Assembly (NCBI GenBank): GCA_002721365.1 | Contig: PBKC01000005.1 | Coordinates: 1-33,278, forward strand | Reading direction: 5' to 3' | DNA from: Rhodospirillaceae bacterium | GTDB taxonomy: Bacteria; Pseudomonadota; Alphaproteobacteria; GCA-2721365 | Length of the DNA: 33,278 bases | Shown: positions 1-8,092 of the stretch, in pieces | Position numbering within the stretch: position 1 is the stretch's first letter | How the letters are laid out: each line of letters starts with the position of its first letter | The notes under the pieces: model-generated | What the model was told of the DNA's origin: nothing | Database searches by the model: none | The model's input: only the letters and a program-made list of their open reading frames with translations | Position numbers and translations under genes: made by a program

Positions 1-288
1 TGCATCGCCCGCGCGATCGCCGTCAGCCCCGAGGTGATCCTGATGGACGAGCCTTGCTCGGCCCTCGATCCCATCGCCACCGCCAAGGTGGAAGAGCTGA
101 TCGATGACCTGCGCGAGCACTTCACCATCGTCATCGTCACCCACAACATGCAGCAGGCGGCGCGTGTCTCGCAGAAGACGGCGTTCTTCCACCTGGGAAT
201 CATGGTCGAATACGGGGATACCGAGGAACTGTTCACCAATCCTCGAGACCAGAAGACGCAGGATTACATTACCGGCCGGTTCGGCTGA
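1..288 (+). CDS. pstB: Phosphate ABC transporter ATP-binding protein PstB, C-terminal part
   Basis: The reading frame is open from the first base, so the gene begins outside the window and only about the last 95 residues are present. Visible are the Walker B segment VILMDEP, the D-loop SALDP and the switch histidine in VTHNM. The [19 protein letters not shown] run is highly characteristic of PstB. PstB is the cytoplasmic ATPase that powers the PstSCA high-affinity phosphate importer. The gene is followed after 14 bp by phoU, the usual pst operon order, so it is almost certainly co-transcribed with phoU and phoB and under PhoB control from a promoter outside the window. Confidence 0.97.
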   Translation, partial: CIARAIAVSPEVILMDEPCSALDPIATAKVEELIDDLREHFTIVIVTHNMQQAARVSQKTAFFHLGIMVEYGDTEELFTNPRDQKTQDYITGRFG

Positions 289-302
289 GGAGAGAGGCAG
301 TC

Positions 303-1043
303 ATGGCAGAACATACCGTCGCCTCATACGACGAGGAACTGGAGCGCCTGACACGCACCCTTCTGCGTATGGGCGGGCTGGTCGAGACCCAGATCGAGAA
401 GGCCTGCGCGTCGATCACCCAGCGTGACAGCGCCGTCGCCGAAACCGTCATCTTCGGCGATCAGGAAATCGATGAGATGGAGGCCGAGGCGGAGCGTCTG
501 GTTACCCGCCTGCTGGCGCTGCGCGCGCCGGTCGCTATCGACCTGAGGCTTGTGATCAGCAGCCTCAAGATGTCGTCGGACCTGGAACGAATGGGCGATC
601 TCGCCGCCAACATCGCCAAGCGGGCGGTCGTGCTGAGCCAGGTCGCGCCCATCAAGACCCTGTGGATGGTCCCCGACATGTCCATCCGGGTACAATCCAT
701 GGTGAAGAACGTCCTCGACGCCTATGTGGAGAAGGACGTGGTCAAGGCACGCGAGGTCTGGCTGGCCGACGAAAAGGTCGACGAGATCTACAACAGCCTG
801 TTCCGCGAACTTCTGACCTATATGTTCGAGGATCCGCGCAGCATCACCGCGGGGGCACATCTGTTGTTCGTTGCGAAAAACCTCGAACGGATCGCCGACC
901 ACGCGACCAACATGGCTGAGAACGTCGCTTACATGCTGACCGGCCATCGCGACATGGGTGACCGGCCCAAGGGCGATACCACCGCCCATTACGCCGGCGA
1001 GGACGCCCGGTCCGCGGACAACGGCAAGGCGGCCAATGGCTAG
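303..1043 (+). CDS. phoU: Phosphate signalling regulator PhoU
   Basis: The 246-residue protein has the two-repeat PhoU layout. Each repeat carries the acidic helix signature: E/D-rich segments near residues 57-66 (DQEIDEMEAEAER) and 150-160 (ADEKVDEIY), followed by RxLxxxLxxxxDLERMGDLAxNIA in repeat 1 and KNLERIADHATNMAE in repeat 2. These bind metal clusters in characterised PhoU proteins. PhoU links the Pst transporter to the PhoR/PhoB two-component system and keeps the regulon off when phosphate is ample. An AGGAGAGAGG-like ribosome site precedes the ATG. The C-terminal tail of about 25 residues is charged and low in complexity. Its last 8 bp overlap the phoB start, which suggests translational coupling. 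Confidence 0.96.
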   Translation: MAEHTVASYDEELERLTRTLLRMGGLVETQIEKACASITQRDSAVAETVIFGDQEIDEMEAEAERLVTRLLALRAPVAIDLRLVISSLKMSSDLERMGDLAANIAKRAVVLSQVAPIKTLWMVPDMSIRVQSMVKNVLDAYVEKDVVKAREVWLADEKVDEIYNSLFRELLTYMFEDPRSITAGAHLLFVAKNLERIADHATNMAENVAYMLTGHRDMGDRPKGDTTAHYAGEDARSADNGKAANG

Positions 1044-1758
1044 CATCGCCGAACGTGGCTCGATCCTCGTCGTCGAAGACGACGAGGCCATCAGCGCACT
1101 GCTGTCGTACAACCTGGAGCGTGAAGGCTTCTCGGTCCGCTGCGTCGCGGACGGAGACGATGCCTTGGTGGCGGTCAGGGAACAGCGGCCCGATCTCGTG
1201 CTGCTGGACTGGATGCTGCCCACCATCTCGGGCCTCGAAGTCTGCCGTGGCCTGCGCCGCGCGCCGGAGTCGAAGGCGATCCCGATCATCATCCTGACCG
1301 CACGCGGTGAGGAATACGATCGCGTGCGGGGGCTGGAGAGCGGCGCCGACGACTACGTCACCAAGCCGTTCTCGCCGCGCGAACTTCTCGCCAGGGTGCG
1401 GGCGGTACTGCGGCGGACACGTCCGGCCCTGTCGGAAGAACGCCTCGGTTTCGGCGATGTCGAAATGGACCTGACGACGTACCGGGTCCTGCGCGGCGGG
1501 CGTTCGGTCCACCTTGGACCGACCGAGTTCAGGCTGCTTCGCCATTTCCTCGAAAACCCGCGCCGCGTGTTTTCGCGCGAGCAACTTCTGGACGCGGTGT
1601 GGGGACCGACGATCTATGTCGAGCCGCGCACCGTCGACGTGCATATCCGTCGCCTGCGCAAGGCACTGAACGCGCCCGGAGAGGCCGACGTCATCCGCAC
1701 CGTCCGTTCGGCCGGCTATGCGCTCGAGACGGAAACGGCGAGCGCGTCCGCCGACTGA
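1036..1758 (+). CDS. phoB: Phosphate regulon response regulator PhoB
   Basis: 240 residues when begun at the ATG inside the end of phoU. A longer frame runs upstream, but that extension is an out-of-frame reading of phoU. The N-terminal receiver domain (about 8-125) has the acidic pair DD near residue 15, the phosphoacceptor aspartate D58 in LLDWMLP and the conserved lysine in VTKPF. The C-terminal OmpR/PhoB winged-helix domain (about 140-230) includes the typical GPTEFRLLRHFLENPRRVFSREQLL start and VDVHIRRLRKAL recognition helix. It binds Pho boxes and activates pst and related genes. The histidine kinase gene phoR does not follow: the next gene is convergent. Confidence 0.95.
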   Translation: MASIAERGSILVVEDDEAISALLSYNLEREGFSVRCVADGDDALVAVREQRPDLVLLDWMLPTISGLEVCRGLRRAPESKAIPIIILTARGEEYDRVRGLESGADDYVTKPFSPRELLARVRAVLRRTRPALSEERLGFGDVEMDLTTYRVLRGGRSVHLGPTEFRLLRHFLENPRRVFSREQLLDAVWGPTIYVEPRTVDVHIRRLRKALNAPGEADVIRTVRSAGYALETETASASAD

Positions 1759-1773
1759 CCGGACGTCATCGAA

Positions 1774-1793
1774 CGGGAGGCCCCGGCCTCCCG
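1774..1793. terminator. Hairpin between convergent phoB and the Pat-like gene
   Basis: A perfect 9-bp inverted repeat (CGGGAGGCC / GGCCTCCCG) with a 2-base centre fills the 36-bp gap between the two stop codons. There is no T-run on either side, so it is an imperfect candidate for a shared bidirectional terminator. Confidence 0.5.
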
Positions 1794-1794
1794 C

Positions 1795-4479
1795 TCACGC
1801 CCCTTGGGGCGGGATGTCGTAGACCACCTCCACCACGTTGTAGTCGGTGCCGGGGCGGGTTTCGAAGCCGAATTCCTCCGCCATCTGCAGCATCGCCTTG
1901 TTCTCGCGCATCACCATGCCGAAAACCGTTTCGTAGCGGCGCGCGCGCGCATAGTCGACGATCCGCCGCATCAGCTCGTAGCCCAGCCCCCGCCCTTTGA
2001 GGTCGGAACGGACGACAACGGCATATTCGGCCCGGCGACCGTCGGGATCGCCCATCAGCCGCCCTACCCCGAACAGCGCCGGCCGGTCGTCCTCCATCCC
2101 GATCGCGACGAATGCCATCTCGCGGTCGTAGTCGATCTGGGTAAGCCGTGCGAGCTGATGGTGCGGCAGGGACTGGATAACCGCGAAAAACCGGAACCGA
2201 ACGTCCTCGGGCTCCAGCCGGGCCATAAAGCCGCAATAGAGGGTCTCGTCTTCCGGCCGGATCGGCCGAATCGTCACAGGAAGCCCGCCGCGGAGAGTCC
2301 ATTCGGCCTCCAGCTCCTTCGGATAGGGCCGGATAGCGAGACGCCGCACATCCGCCGACCGCGGCTCGACCCGGATGCGGGCATCGACGGCGAGGACGCC
2401 CTTCTCGTCGACCAGCAGAGGATTGATGTCGAGCTCGACCAGCTCAGGATGATCGACCACGAGTTGAGAGATCTTGACCAGCGTCGCCGATACCGCCGCA
2501 AGATCCGCCGGCGGTCGATTGCGGTAGCCCTTCAGCCGCTTCATCACCCGCGTCCGCCCCATGACTTCCTGAGCAAGCTCAGGGTTGAGGGGCGGTAGGG
2601 CGAGCGCAGTGTCGGCAACCACCTCGACCGCCGTGCCGCCTTCGCCGAACACGATCACCGGACCGAACAGCGGATCGGTGCTCACCCCGACCAACAGTTC
2701 GAACGCGCCGGGCTTCACGGCCATCGCCTGAACGAGGAACCCTTCGATCCGCGCATCGGGTTTCAAAGCCCCGACGCGGGCAGCGATCGCCTCCGCGGCC
2801 TCACGGACCGCGTCGCGTCCTTCGAGATCCAGAGCCACCCCGCCGACATCGGACTTGTGGGTGATCTCGGGCGACAACAGCTTCACCGCAACCGGCACGC
2901 CGAACCGTTCGGCGGCCGCCCCCGCCTCCTCGGCGGTCGCCGCACGACATGCCGGCGCGATCGGGATTCCGTAGGCGTCCAGGACCGAGGCCGCCTCGTC
3001 GGCCGCAAGCTGGCTGCGGCCGGCATCAAGTACGGCCCGGATCGTCCGCCGCACCCCATCCACGTCGGGCACGAAGTCGGTCGACACCGACGACGGCGTC
3101 TGCATCAGGGTTTCCTGGTTCCGCCGATGCTGATCGAGATAGAGAAAGGCCCGAACCGCCCGTTCCGGCGTGTCGTAGGTCGGGATTCGCGCTTCCGCGA
3201 ACATCTGCCGGCTCTCCAGCGCAGCGGTCTCCCCCAGCCAAGCCGTCAGGAAGGGGAGATCCGACTTTGCGGCCGCGGCGATGGTGGCGCGTGCGCCGTC
3301 GGTCGAGGATGCGATCGCCACCGGGCAGTTCATCACCAGCACCGCATCAACACCCCGATCCTGACTCACGGCCTCGATCGCGGCCGTATACCGGTCGGGG
3401 GGCGCATCGCCGATCAGGTCGATGGGGTTGGCGCGGGACCACGTCTCCGGCAACGCCGCATCGAGCCGGGCGATCGTCTCGGGCGCCAGCGATGCCAGCC
3501 GTCCCCCGCCCTCGGTCAGCGAGTCGGTCGCCAGGACGCCGGGGCCCCCGCCGTTCGAGACGATGGCGAGCCGGTCGCCATGGAGCCGACGCGGGGCGGC
3601 GAAAGCCTCGACAGCGTCGAACAGCTCGTCGAGCGCGTAGACCCTGACCATGCCGGCCCGGCGGAAAGCCGCCTCGTAGACCGCGTCGGCGCCCGCAAGG
3701 GCACCGCTATGCGAGGTCGCGGCCCGCGCGCCTTCCGGCATCCGCCCGGATTTGATGACGATCACCGGCTTGTTGCGGGCAGCGGCACGGGTCGCGGACA
3801 TGAACTTCCGCGCCTCTTTCGCCCCTTCGATGTAGAGCAGGATCGCGTCGACGTCCGGGAGGCCGGCCAGATAGTCGACCATGTCACCAAAGTCGACGTC
3901 CGCCTGATCGCCGATCGATACGAAATGCGAAAAGCCGATGCCGCGCGCCCGCGCCCAGTCGAGGATCACCGTACAGAGCGCCCCGGACTGCGACACGAAG
4001 GCGACACGGCCCGGAGTCGCGTTGACGTGGGCGAAGCTGGCGTTGAGCCCTATCCCCGGCACCAGGATGCCGAGGCAATTGGGCCCCACGATCCGGGTCA
4101 GGGTGGGTCGGGCGGCGGCGAGCATCGCCTCCTCCAGGCGTTTCCCCTCTGCCCGGCCGCCTTCCGAGAAGCCCGCGGTGATGACGACGGCCGCCCGCGT
4201 GCCCCGCTCGGCGAGCGCGCCGATCAGGCCGGGAACCGTGGCCGGCGGCGTCGCGATGACCGCCAGATCTGGCGTCTCGGGGAGCGCCCACACATCGGGA
4301 TAGGCCGGCAGTCCCCCTATCTCGGCAGCACGGGGATGCACCGGATAGATCGGCCCGGCGAATCCGCCTTCTGCAATGTTCCGCATCAGGACCGAACCCA
4401 GCGACCCTTCACGCGTGGAGGCACCGATCACCGCGACGGATCTCGGTGCGAACAGGGCGTCGAAGTTACGGATGGTCAT
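1795..4479 (-). CDS. Pat-like fusion: ADP-forming acyl-CoA synthetase with C-terminal GNAT acetyltransferase
   Basis: 894 residues in three parts. Residues about 1-460 form CoA-binding and succinyl-CoA-ligase-like domains (APRSVAVIGAS; VGPNCLGI; FVSQSGAL). Residues about 490-700 form an ATP-grasp domain (ALLVGVSTDPLFGPVIVFGEGGTAVEV-type core; ELDINPLLV). Residues about 725-890 form a GNAT domain (GVGRLM; ARYAVVVRSDLKGRGLGYELM-type acetyl-CoA loop). This is the architecture of bacterial lysine acetyltransferase Pat/YfiQ, which acetylates acetyl-CoA synthetase and other enzymes. A histidine, H257 in TSHSGALAG, sits where active acyl-CoA synthetases carry the phosphorylated histidine, so the synthetase part may still be catalytic (inference). 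It lies 117 bp downstream of alanine dehydrogenase on the same strand and may be read with it. No clear Shine-Dalgarno precedes the ATG. Confidence 0.9.
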   Translation of the reverse strand: MTIRNFDALFAPRSVAVIGASTREGSLGSVLMRNIAEGGFAGPIYPVHPRAAEIGGLPAYPDVWALPETPDLAVIATPPATVPGLIGALAERGTRAAVVITAGFSEGGRAEGKRLEEAMLAAARPTLTRIVGPNCLGILVPGIGLNASFAHVNATPGRVAFVSQSGALCTVILDWARARGIGFSHFVSIGDQADVDFGDMVDYLAGLPDVDAILLYIEGAKEARKFMSATRAAARNKPVIVIKSGRMPEGARAATSHSGALAGADAVYEAAFRRAGMVRVYALDELFDAVEAFAAPRRLHGDRLAIVSNGGGPGVLATDSLTEGGGRLASLAPETIARLDAALPETWSRANPIDLIGDAPPDRYTAAIEAVSQDRGVDAVLVMNCPVAIASSTDGARATIAAAAKSDLPFLTAWLGETAALESRQMFAEARIPTYDTPERAVRAFLYLDQHRRNQETLMQTPSSVSTDFVPDVDGVRRTIRAVLDAGRSQLAADEAASVLDAYGIPIAPACRAATAEEAGAAAERFGVPVAVKLLSPEITHKSDVGGVALDLEGRDAVREAAEAIAARVGALKPDARIEGFLVQAMAVKPGAFELLVGVSTDPLFGPVIVFGEGGTAVEVVADTALALPPLNPELAQEVMGRTRVMKRLKGYRNRPPADLAAVSATLVKISQLVVDHPELVELDINPLLVDEKGVLAVDARIRVEPRSADVRRLAIRPYPKELEAEWTLRGGLPVTIRPIRPEDETLYCGFMARLEPEDVRFRFFAVIQSLPHHQLARLTQIDYDREMAFVAIGMEDDRPALFGVGRLMGDPDGRRAEYAVVVRSDLKGRGLGYELMRRIVDYARARRYETVFGMVMRENKAMLQMAEEFGFETRPGTDYNVVEVVYDIPPQGA

Positions 4480-4596
4480 GATGTACGCAGTCCCTGCCGG
4501 TCATTCCTGTGATCCTCGGACCTGATACGGGACCCCAACCAAGCGGCTCAGATGCCCGCGTCGAGCGCGAGCACGACAACACGCCGGGGATAGGCT

Positions 4597-5715
4597 TCAC
4601 CTGCCCAGCACGTCCTCGGCCGGGGTGAACGGCCGGCCAAGCGCATCGGCCACGGCCCGGTGGGTCACCTCGCCCCGGCAGATATTGAGTCCATTGCGAA
4701 GGTGGGGGTCGTCGGTCAGCGCCTGCCGCCAGCCCTTGTCCGCCAATGCCAGCACCCGCGGCAGGGTGGCGTTGTTCAGGGCGAATGCAGAGGTTCGGGG
4801 CACAGCCCCAGGCATGTTGGCGACGCAGTAATGGACGACCTCGTCGACGATATAGGTGGGGTCGGTGTGCGTCGTCGGCCGGCTGGTGGCGAAGCATCCT
4901 CCTTGATCGATCGCGACATCGACCAGCACCGAGCCACGGCGCATCGCCTTGACCATCTCCAGGGTGACCAGCTTCGGCGCCGAAGCACCGGGCACGAGGA
5001 CCGCGCCAATGACAAGGTCGGCGTCGAGAACGTACTGCTCGACGGCCTCGACCGTGGCGTAGATCGTGTTGAGGGTCGGCCCGAACTGCATGTCGAGCGC
5101 CTGCAGACGCTCGAGCGAGCGGTCGAGGACAGTAACGCGCGCCTCCATCCCCATTGCCATGCGCGCGGCGTTGGTGCCCACCACGCCGCCGCCGATCACC
5201 ACCACGTCGGCGGCGGGGACGCCCGGCACCCCGCCCAGCAGCACGCCACGACCGCCCTGGCGCTGCTCCAGGCAATGGGCACCGGCCTGAACCGACATGC
5301 GGCCGGCGACCTCGCTCATCGGCGCCAGCAGCGGCAGCCCCCCACGAGCATCCGTCACGGTCTCGTAGGCGATCGCCACGGCGCCGGACTCGGCCAGTTC
5401 GCGCGCCTGATCGGGGTCGGGCGCGAGATGCAGATAGGTGAACAGGACCTGTCCCTTCCGCAGCATCGCACGTTCCGCGGCTTGAGGTTCCTTCACCTTG
5501 ACGATCATGTCGGCCGTAGCGAACAGAGACTCCGGCCCATCCGTGACCGTCGCCCCCGCCACGGCATAATCGTCGTCGTCGAATCCGATGTGATATCCTG
5601 CGCGCGACTCGATCAGCACCTCATGCCCGTGGTGCACCAGCTCGCGCACACTCGCCGGCACCAGCCCGACGCGGTGCTCGTCGACCTTGACCTCCCTGGG
5701 AACGCCGATACGCAT
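4597..5715 (-). CDS. ald: Alanine dehydrogenase
   Basis: 372 residues from the ATG that gives the family start [18 protein letters not shown]. An upstream in-frame extension to 5823 is not family-like and was left out. It catalyses NAD-dependent interconversion of L-alanine with pyruvate and ammonia. Key residues are present: R15, K75 in VKVKEPQ, H96 in TYLHLAP, the NAD-binding glycine loop [13 protein letters not shown] near residues 170-182, and the aspartate in VDVAIDQGG. Length matches the usual 370 or so. The start codon overlaps by two bases the ATG of the divergent methyltransferase, so the promoter must lie within the other gene's 5' end. The Pat-like gene follows downstream on the same strand. 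Confidence 0.94.
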   Translation of the reverse strand: MRIGVPREVKVDEHRVGLVPASVRELVHHGHEVLIESRAGYHIGFDDDDYAVAGATVTDGPESLFATADMIVKVKEPQAAERAMLRKGQVLFTYLHLAPDPDQARELAESGAVAIAYETVTDARGGLPLLAPMSEVAGRMSVQAGAHCLEQRQGGRGVLLGGVPGVPAADVVVIGGGVVGTNAARMAMGMEARVTVLDRSLERLQALDMQFGPTLNTIYATVEAVEQYVLDADLVIGAVLVPGASAPKLVTLEMVKAMRRGSVLVDVAIDQGGCFATSRPTTHTDPTYIVDEVVHYCVANMPGAVPRTSAFALNNATLPRVLALADKGWRQALTDDPHLRNGLNICRGEVTHRAVADALGRPFTPAEDVLGR

Positions 5716-6529
5716 GGCTCCGTCCAGTTCCGTTCGCGGCCGCAGCAATGTAGCGGAAGACACCGTCGTTGCAGAGGCGGAAAAACCCACCCCCCGCTGT
5801 CCCGCCTGCGGTGCGTTCGACACCCCGAGCTTCGATCGACGGCGCGGCTACGACCTTCACCGATGCAACGGTTGCGGGCTTGTTTTCATCGATCCGCTGC
5901 CCGACTCGGCGATGATCGAGGCGCTTTACACGGACGCCTATCACGAAGCCTCATCCGGTTATTTCTCGAAGCCCGAACGCAAGCTCGCCCGGTCACGGGG
6001 ACGTATCCGGCACCTCGCCCGCTACGTTTCGGGTGGCCGTTTTCTCGACGTCGGCTGCAACGGTGGCTTCATGGTGGAGGCGGCACGGGAGGTTGGCTTC
6101 GCAGCGACGGGGATCGACCTCGATCCGGTGTCCCTCGATTACGCCCGCCGCCATTTCCCCGGCAGCACCTACCTGCACACGACGATCGAAGCGCTGGAAG
6201 CCGAGCCCTTCGACGCCATCTACTGCTCGGAGGTGATCGAGCACGTCCCGATGGTCGACCGCTTTGTGGCGGCACTGTCCGCGCTGATGCGTCCCGGCGC
6301 GATCCTCTATCTCACCACGCCTGATTTCGGCCATTGGCGGCGGCCCAAGGACCTGGAGAGGTGGGACGCCTTCTGTCCGCCCGACCACTGCCTTTATTTC
6401 GACCCGGCCAGCTTGACGCGATTGCTGGAGCGCCACGGCCTCACGGTTTTCCGTCGGCGGCTGGCGCTGAAACCGGGGATCAAGCTGCTGGCGCGGAAGA
6501 CAGCATCTCCCGCCGCTGCCGGCGGGTGA
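5714..6529 (+). CDS. Class I SAM-dependent methyltransferase with N-terminal zinc ribbon
   Basis: 271 residues from the ATG at 5714; an ATG at 5687, inside ald, would add nine residues. Residues C29, C32, C51 and C54 form a CPxC...CxxC zinc ribbon. The Rossmann-type methyltransferase domain follows, with motif I FLDVGCNGGFMVEAA, the acidic residue in GIDLDPVSLDYARR and the post-I region YCSEVIEHV. Proteins of this build (Methyltransf_23 type) methylate small molecules or sugars; the substrate cannot be read from the sequence. Its 3' end overlaps the convergent MFS transporter by 50 bp. The start is uncertain because no good Shine-Dalgarno lies before either ATG. Confidence 0.85.
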   Translation: MAPSSSVRGRSNVAEDTVVAEAEKPTPRCPACGAFDTPSFDRRRGYDLHRCNGCGLVFIDPLPDSAMIEALYTDAYHEASSGYFSKPERKLARSRGRIRHLARYVSGGRFLDVGCNGGFMVEAAREVGFAATGIDLDPVSLDYARRHFPGSTYLHTTIEALEAEPFDAIYCSEVIEHVPMVDRFVAALSALMRPGAILYLTTPDFGHWRRPKDLERWDAFCPPDHCLYFDPASLTRLLERHGLTVFRRRLALKPGIKLLARKTASPAAAGG

Positions 6530-7937
6530 TCGCCTGAACCCAGATCAGAAGGCCCAGTCCGGGCAGAGCGGCGACGGTTGTCAGCAGGAAGAAGCCGATC
6601 CAGTTGACGGCAAGCCCGGTGTCCGGCGCTAACGCGACACCCGGAACATGGCTGGCGATCGCCGCCCAGTCGACATGCTCGACCAGCCATCCGGCCGGCG
6701 CCGACAGCCAGGTCCGCGCAACCGCCATCAGCGAGCTCAACAGCGCGTATTGCGTGGCGGTGAAGGCCACGTTGCACAGGCTGGAAAGGTAGGCGACAAA
6801 GGCCGCGGTCCCCATGCCGCCCGCCAGATTCTCGAACCCGATCGTCGCGGCGAGAAGGCCGAGATCGGCCCCTGCCGCCGCCTGCACCGCGAACATCAGG
6901 TTCGAGAGAAGCTGGAGAATGCCGCAAACCCACAGCGCCCGGATGAGGCCGATGCCGTTGATCAGCGCCCCGCCGGCCGCGAGCCCGATGAGGGTCGCCG
7001 CGAATCCGTAAACCTTGGCGATCTCGGCGATCTCGGCCTTGGTGAACCCGATCTTGATCAGGAACGGGTTGGTCATCGTTCCCGCCAGCGTGTCGCCGAA
7101 CTTGTAAAGCGTCACGAACAGCAGGATCACGATCCAACCACGCCGCCCCATGAACTCGGCGAACGGCATCACCACCGCTGTCTTGAGCCAATCGAGCGCA
7201 GCCGTGACGCCGCTGCCCTGTTCCATCGGTTGTTCCGCGCCGGCTGCGGCGGGCTCCGGACTCACCAGCACCGTCACCACCCCGATCAGGATCAGCCCGG
7301 CCATGATCACATAGACAGTCGACCACGGCAGCCAGGTCGCGAGGAACAGGGCGCCGGCACCAGAAGCCAGCATGCCGACCCGATAGCCGAAGACGTACAT
7401 CGCCGCGCCGGCGCCCAGTTCGCGCTCCGGCAGGCGCTCGATCCGGTAAGCGTCGATGACGATATCCTGGGTCGCCGAGAAGAAAGCGACGGTGAGAGCG
7501 AGGCTCGCCGTCATGACCACTTCGGCAACCGGGTCGGCGAGACCCAGAGCGATCAACGAGGCCATCAACGCGAACTGGGCGGCAAGCAGCCAACCGCGCC
7601 TGCGCCCGAAGACCCCTGTCAGGCCAGGAAACGGCGCCCGATCGATGATCGGCGCCCATAGGAACTTCAGGCTGTAGGGAGAGCCGACGGCCACGAACAG
7701 GCCGATCGTGGTCAGGTCGATCCCGACCTCGGTCAGGCGAATGGAAAGCGTTCCCGCCGTCAGCGCCAGCGGCAAACCGCTGGAAAAGCCCAGTGCAAGA
7801 AACGCAAGGATACGAAACCGGGTATAGACGGTTGCCGCCGACAGGATGCGCGCGATCGGCGATGACGGACCGGCGGACGCCGGCTCATCACCCGGCATTC
7901 CGCCACCTTCACCATTCCCTTGCCCCGTCCTATCCAC
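6480..7937 (-). CDS. MFS transporter, AmpG-like muropeptide permease family
   Basis: 485 residues with about 12 hydrophobic segments. The start of the domain (RFRILAFLALGFSSGLPLAL, then LKFLWAPIIDRAPFPGL and FGRRRGWLL) is the AmpG/PAT-AMT signature. AmpG imports cell-wall anhydromuropeptides for recycling; close relatives may import other substrates. I chose the GTG at 7937 because an AAGGAG (7943-7948 on the complement) lies 5 bases before it. An ATG 13 codons later also has a weaker purine-rich site. A charged linker of about 20 residues lies near residue 225. The gene is convergent with the methyltransferase and divergent from the TRAP binding protein. Confidence 0.88.
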   Translation of the reverse strand: MDRTGQGNGEGGGMPGDEPASAGPSSPIARILSAATVYTRFRILAFLALGFSSGLPLALTAGTLSIRLTEVGIDLTTIGLFVAVGSPYSLKFLWAPIIDRAPFPGLTGVFGRRRGWLLAAQFALMASLIALGLADPVAEVVMTASLALTVAFFSATQDIVIDAYRIERLPERELGAGAAMYVFGYRVGMLASGAGALFLATWLPWSTVYVIMAGLILIGVVTVLVSPEPAAAGAEQPMEQGSGVTAALDWLKTAVVMPFAEFMGRRGWIVILLFVTLYKFGDTLAGTMTNPFLIKIGFTKAEIAEIAKVYGFAATLIGLAAGGALINGIGLIRALWVCGILQLLSNLMFAVQAAAGADLGLLAATIGFENLAGGMGTAAFVAYLSSLCNVAFTATQYALLSSLMAVARTWLSAPAGWLVEHVDWAAIASHVPGVALAPDTGLAVNWIGFFLLTTVAALPGLGLLIWVQAITRRQRREMLSSAPAA

Positions 7938-8025
7938 GCGATCTCCTTAGCACCGTCCCGGACTCCGTGTCACCTCGGCGTCCGGCGCCATGTGTGCGGT
8001 GCCGAGATGCATGTTGCAAATGCAC

Positions 8026-8056
8026 CGGCGGCCTGAAATTGTCCGGCAGGCCGCCG
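8026..8056. repeat. 10-bp inverted repeat in the leader of the TRAP binding protein gene
   Basis: CGGCGGCCTG and CAGGCCGCCG pair perfectly around an 11-base loop. It ends 20 bases before the AAGGAGG ribosome site at 8077-8083. A smaller inverted repeat (TGCAT, 7-base gap, ATGCA) lies at 8008-8024. Either could be an mRNA hairpin or a regulator site. Confidence 0.45.
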
Positions 8057-8092
8057 CTGGCGGCAGGAATTGGTTGAAGGAGGATTGCAACC

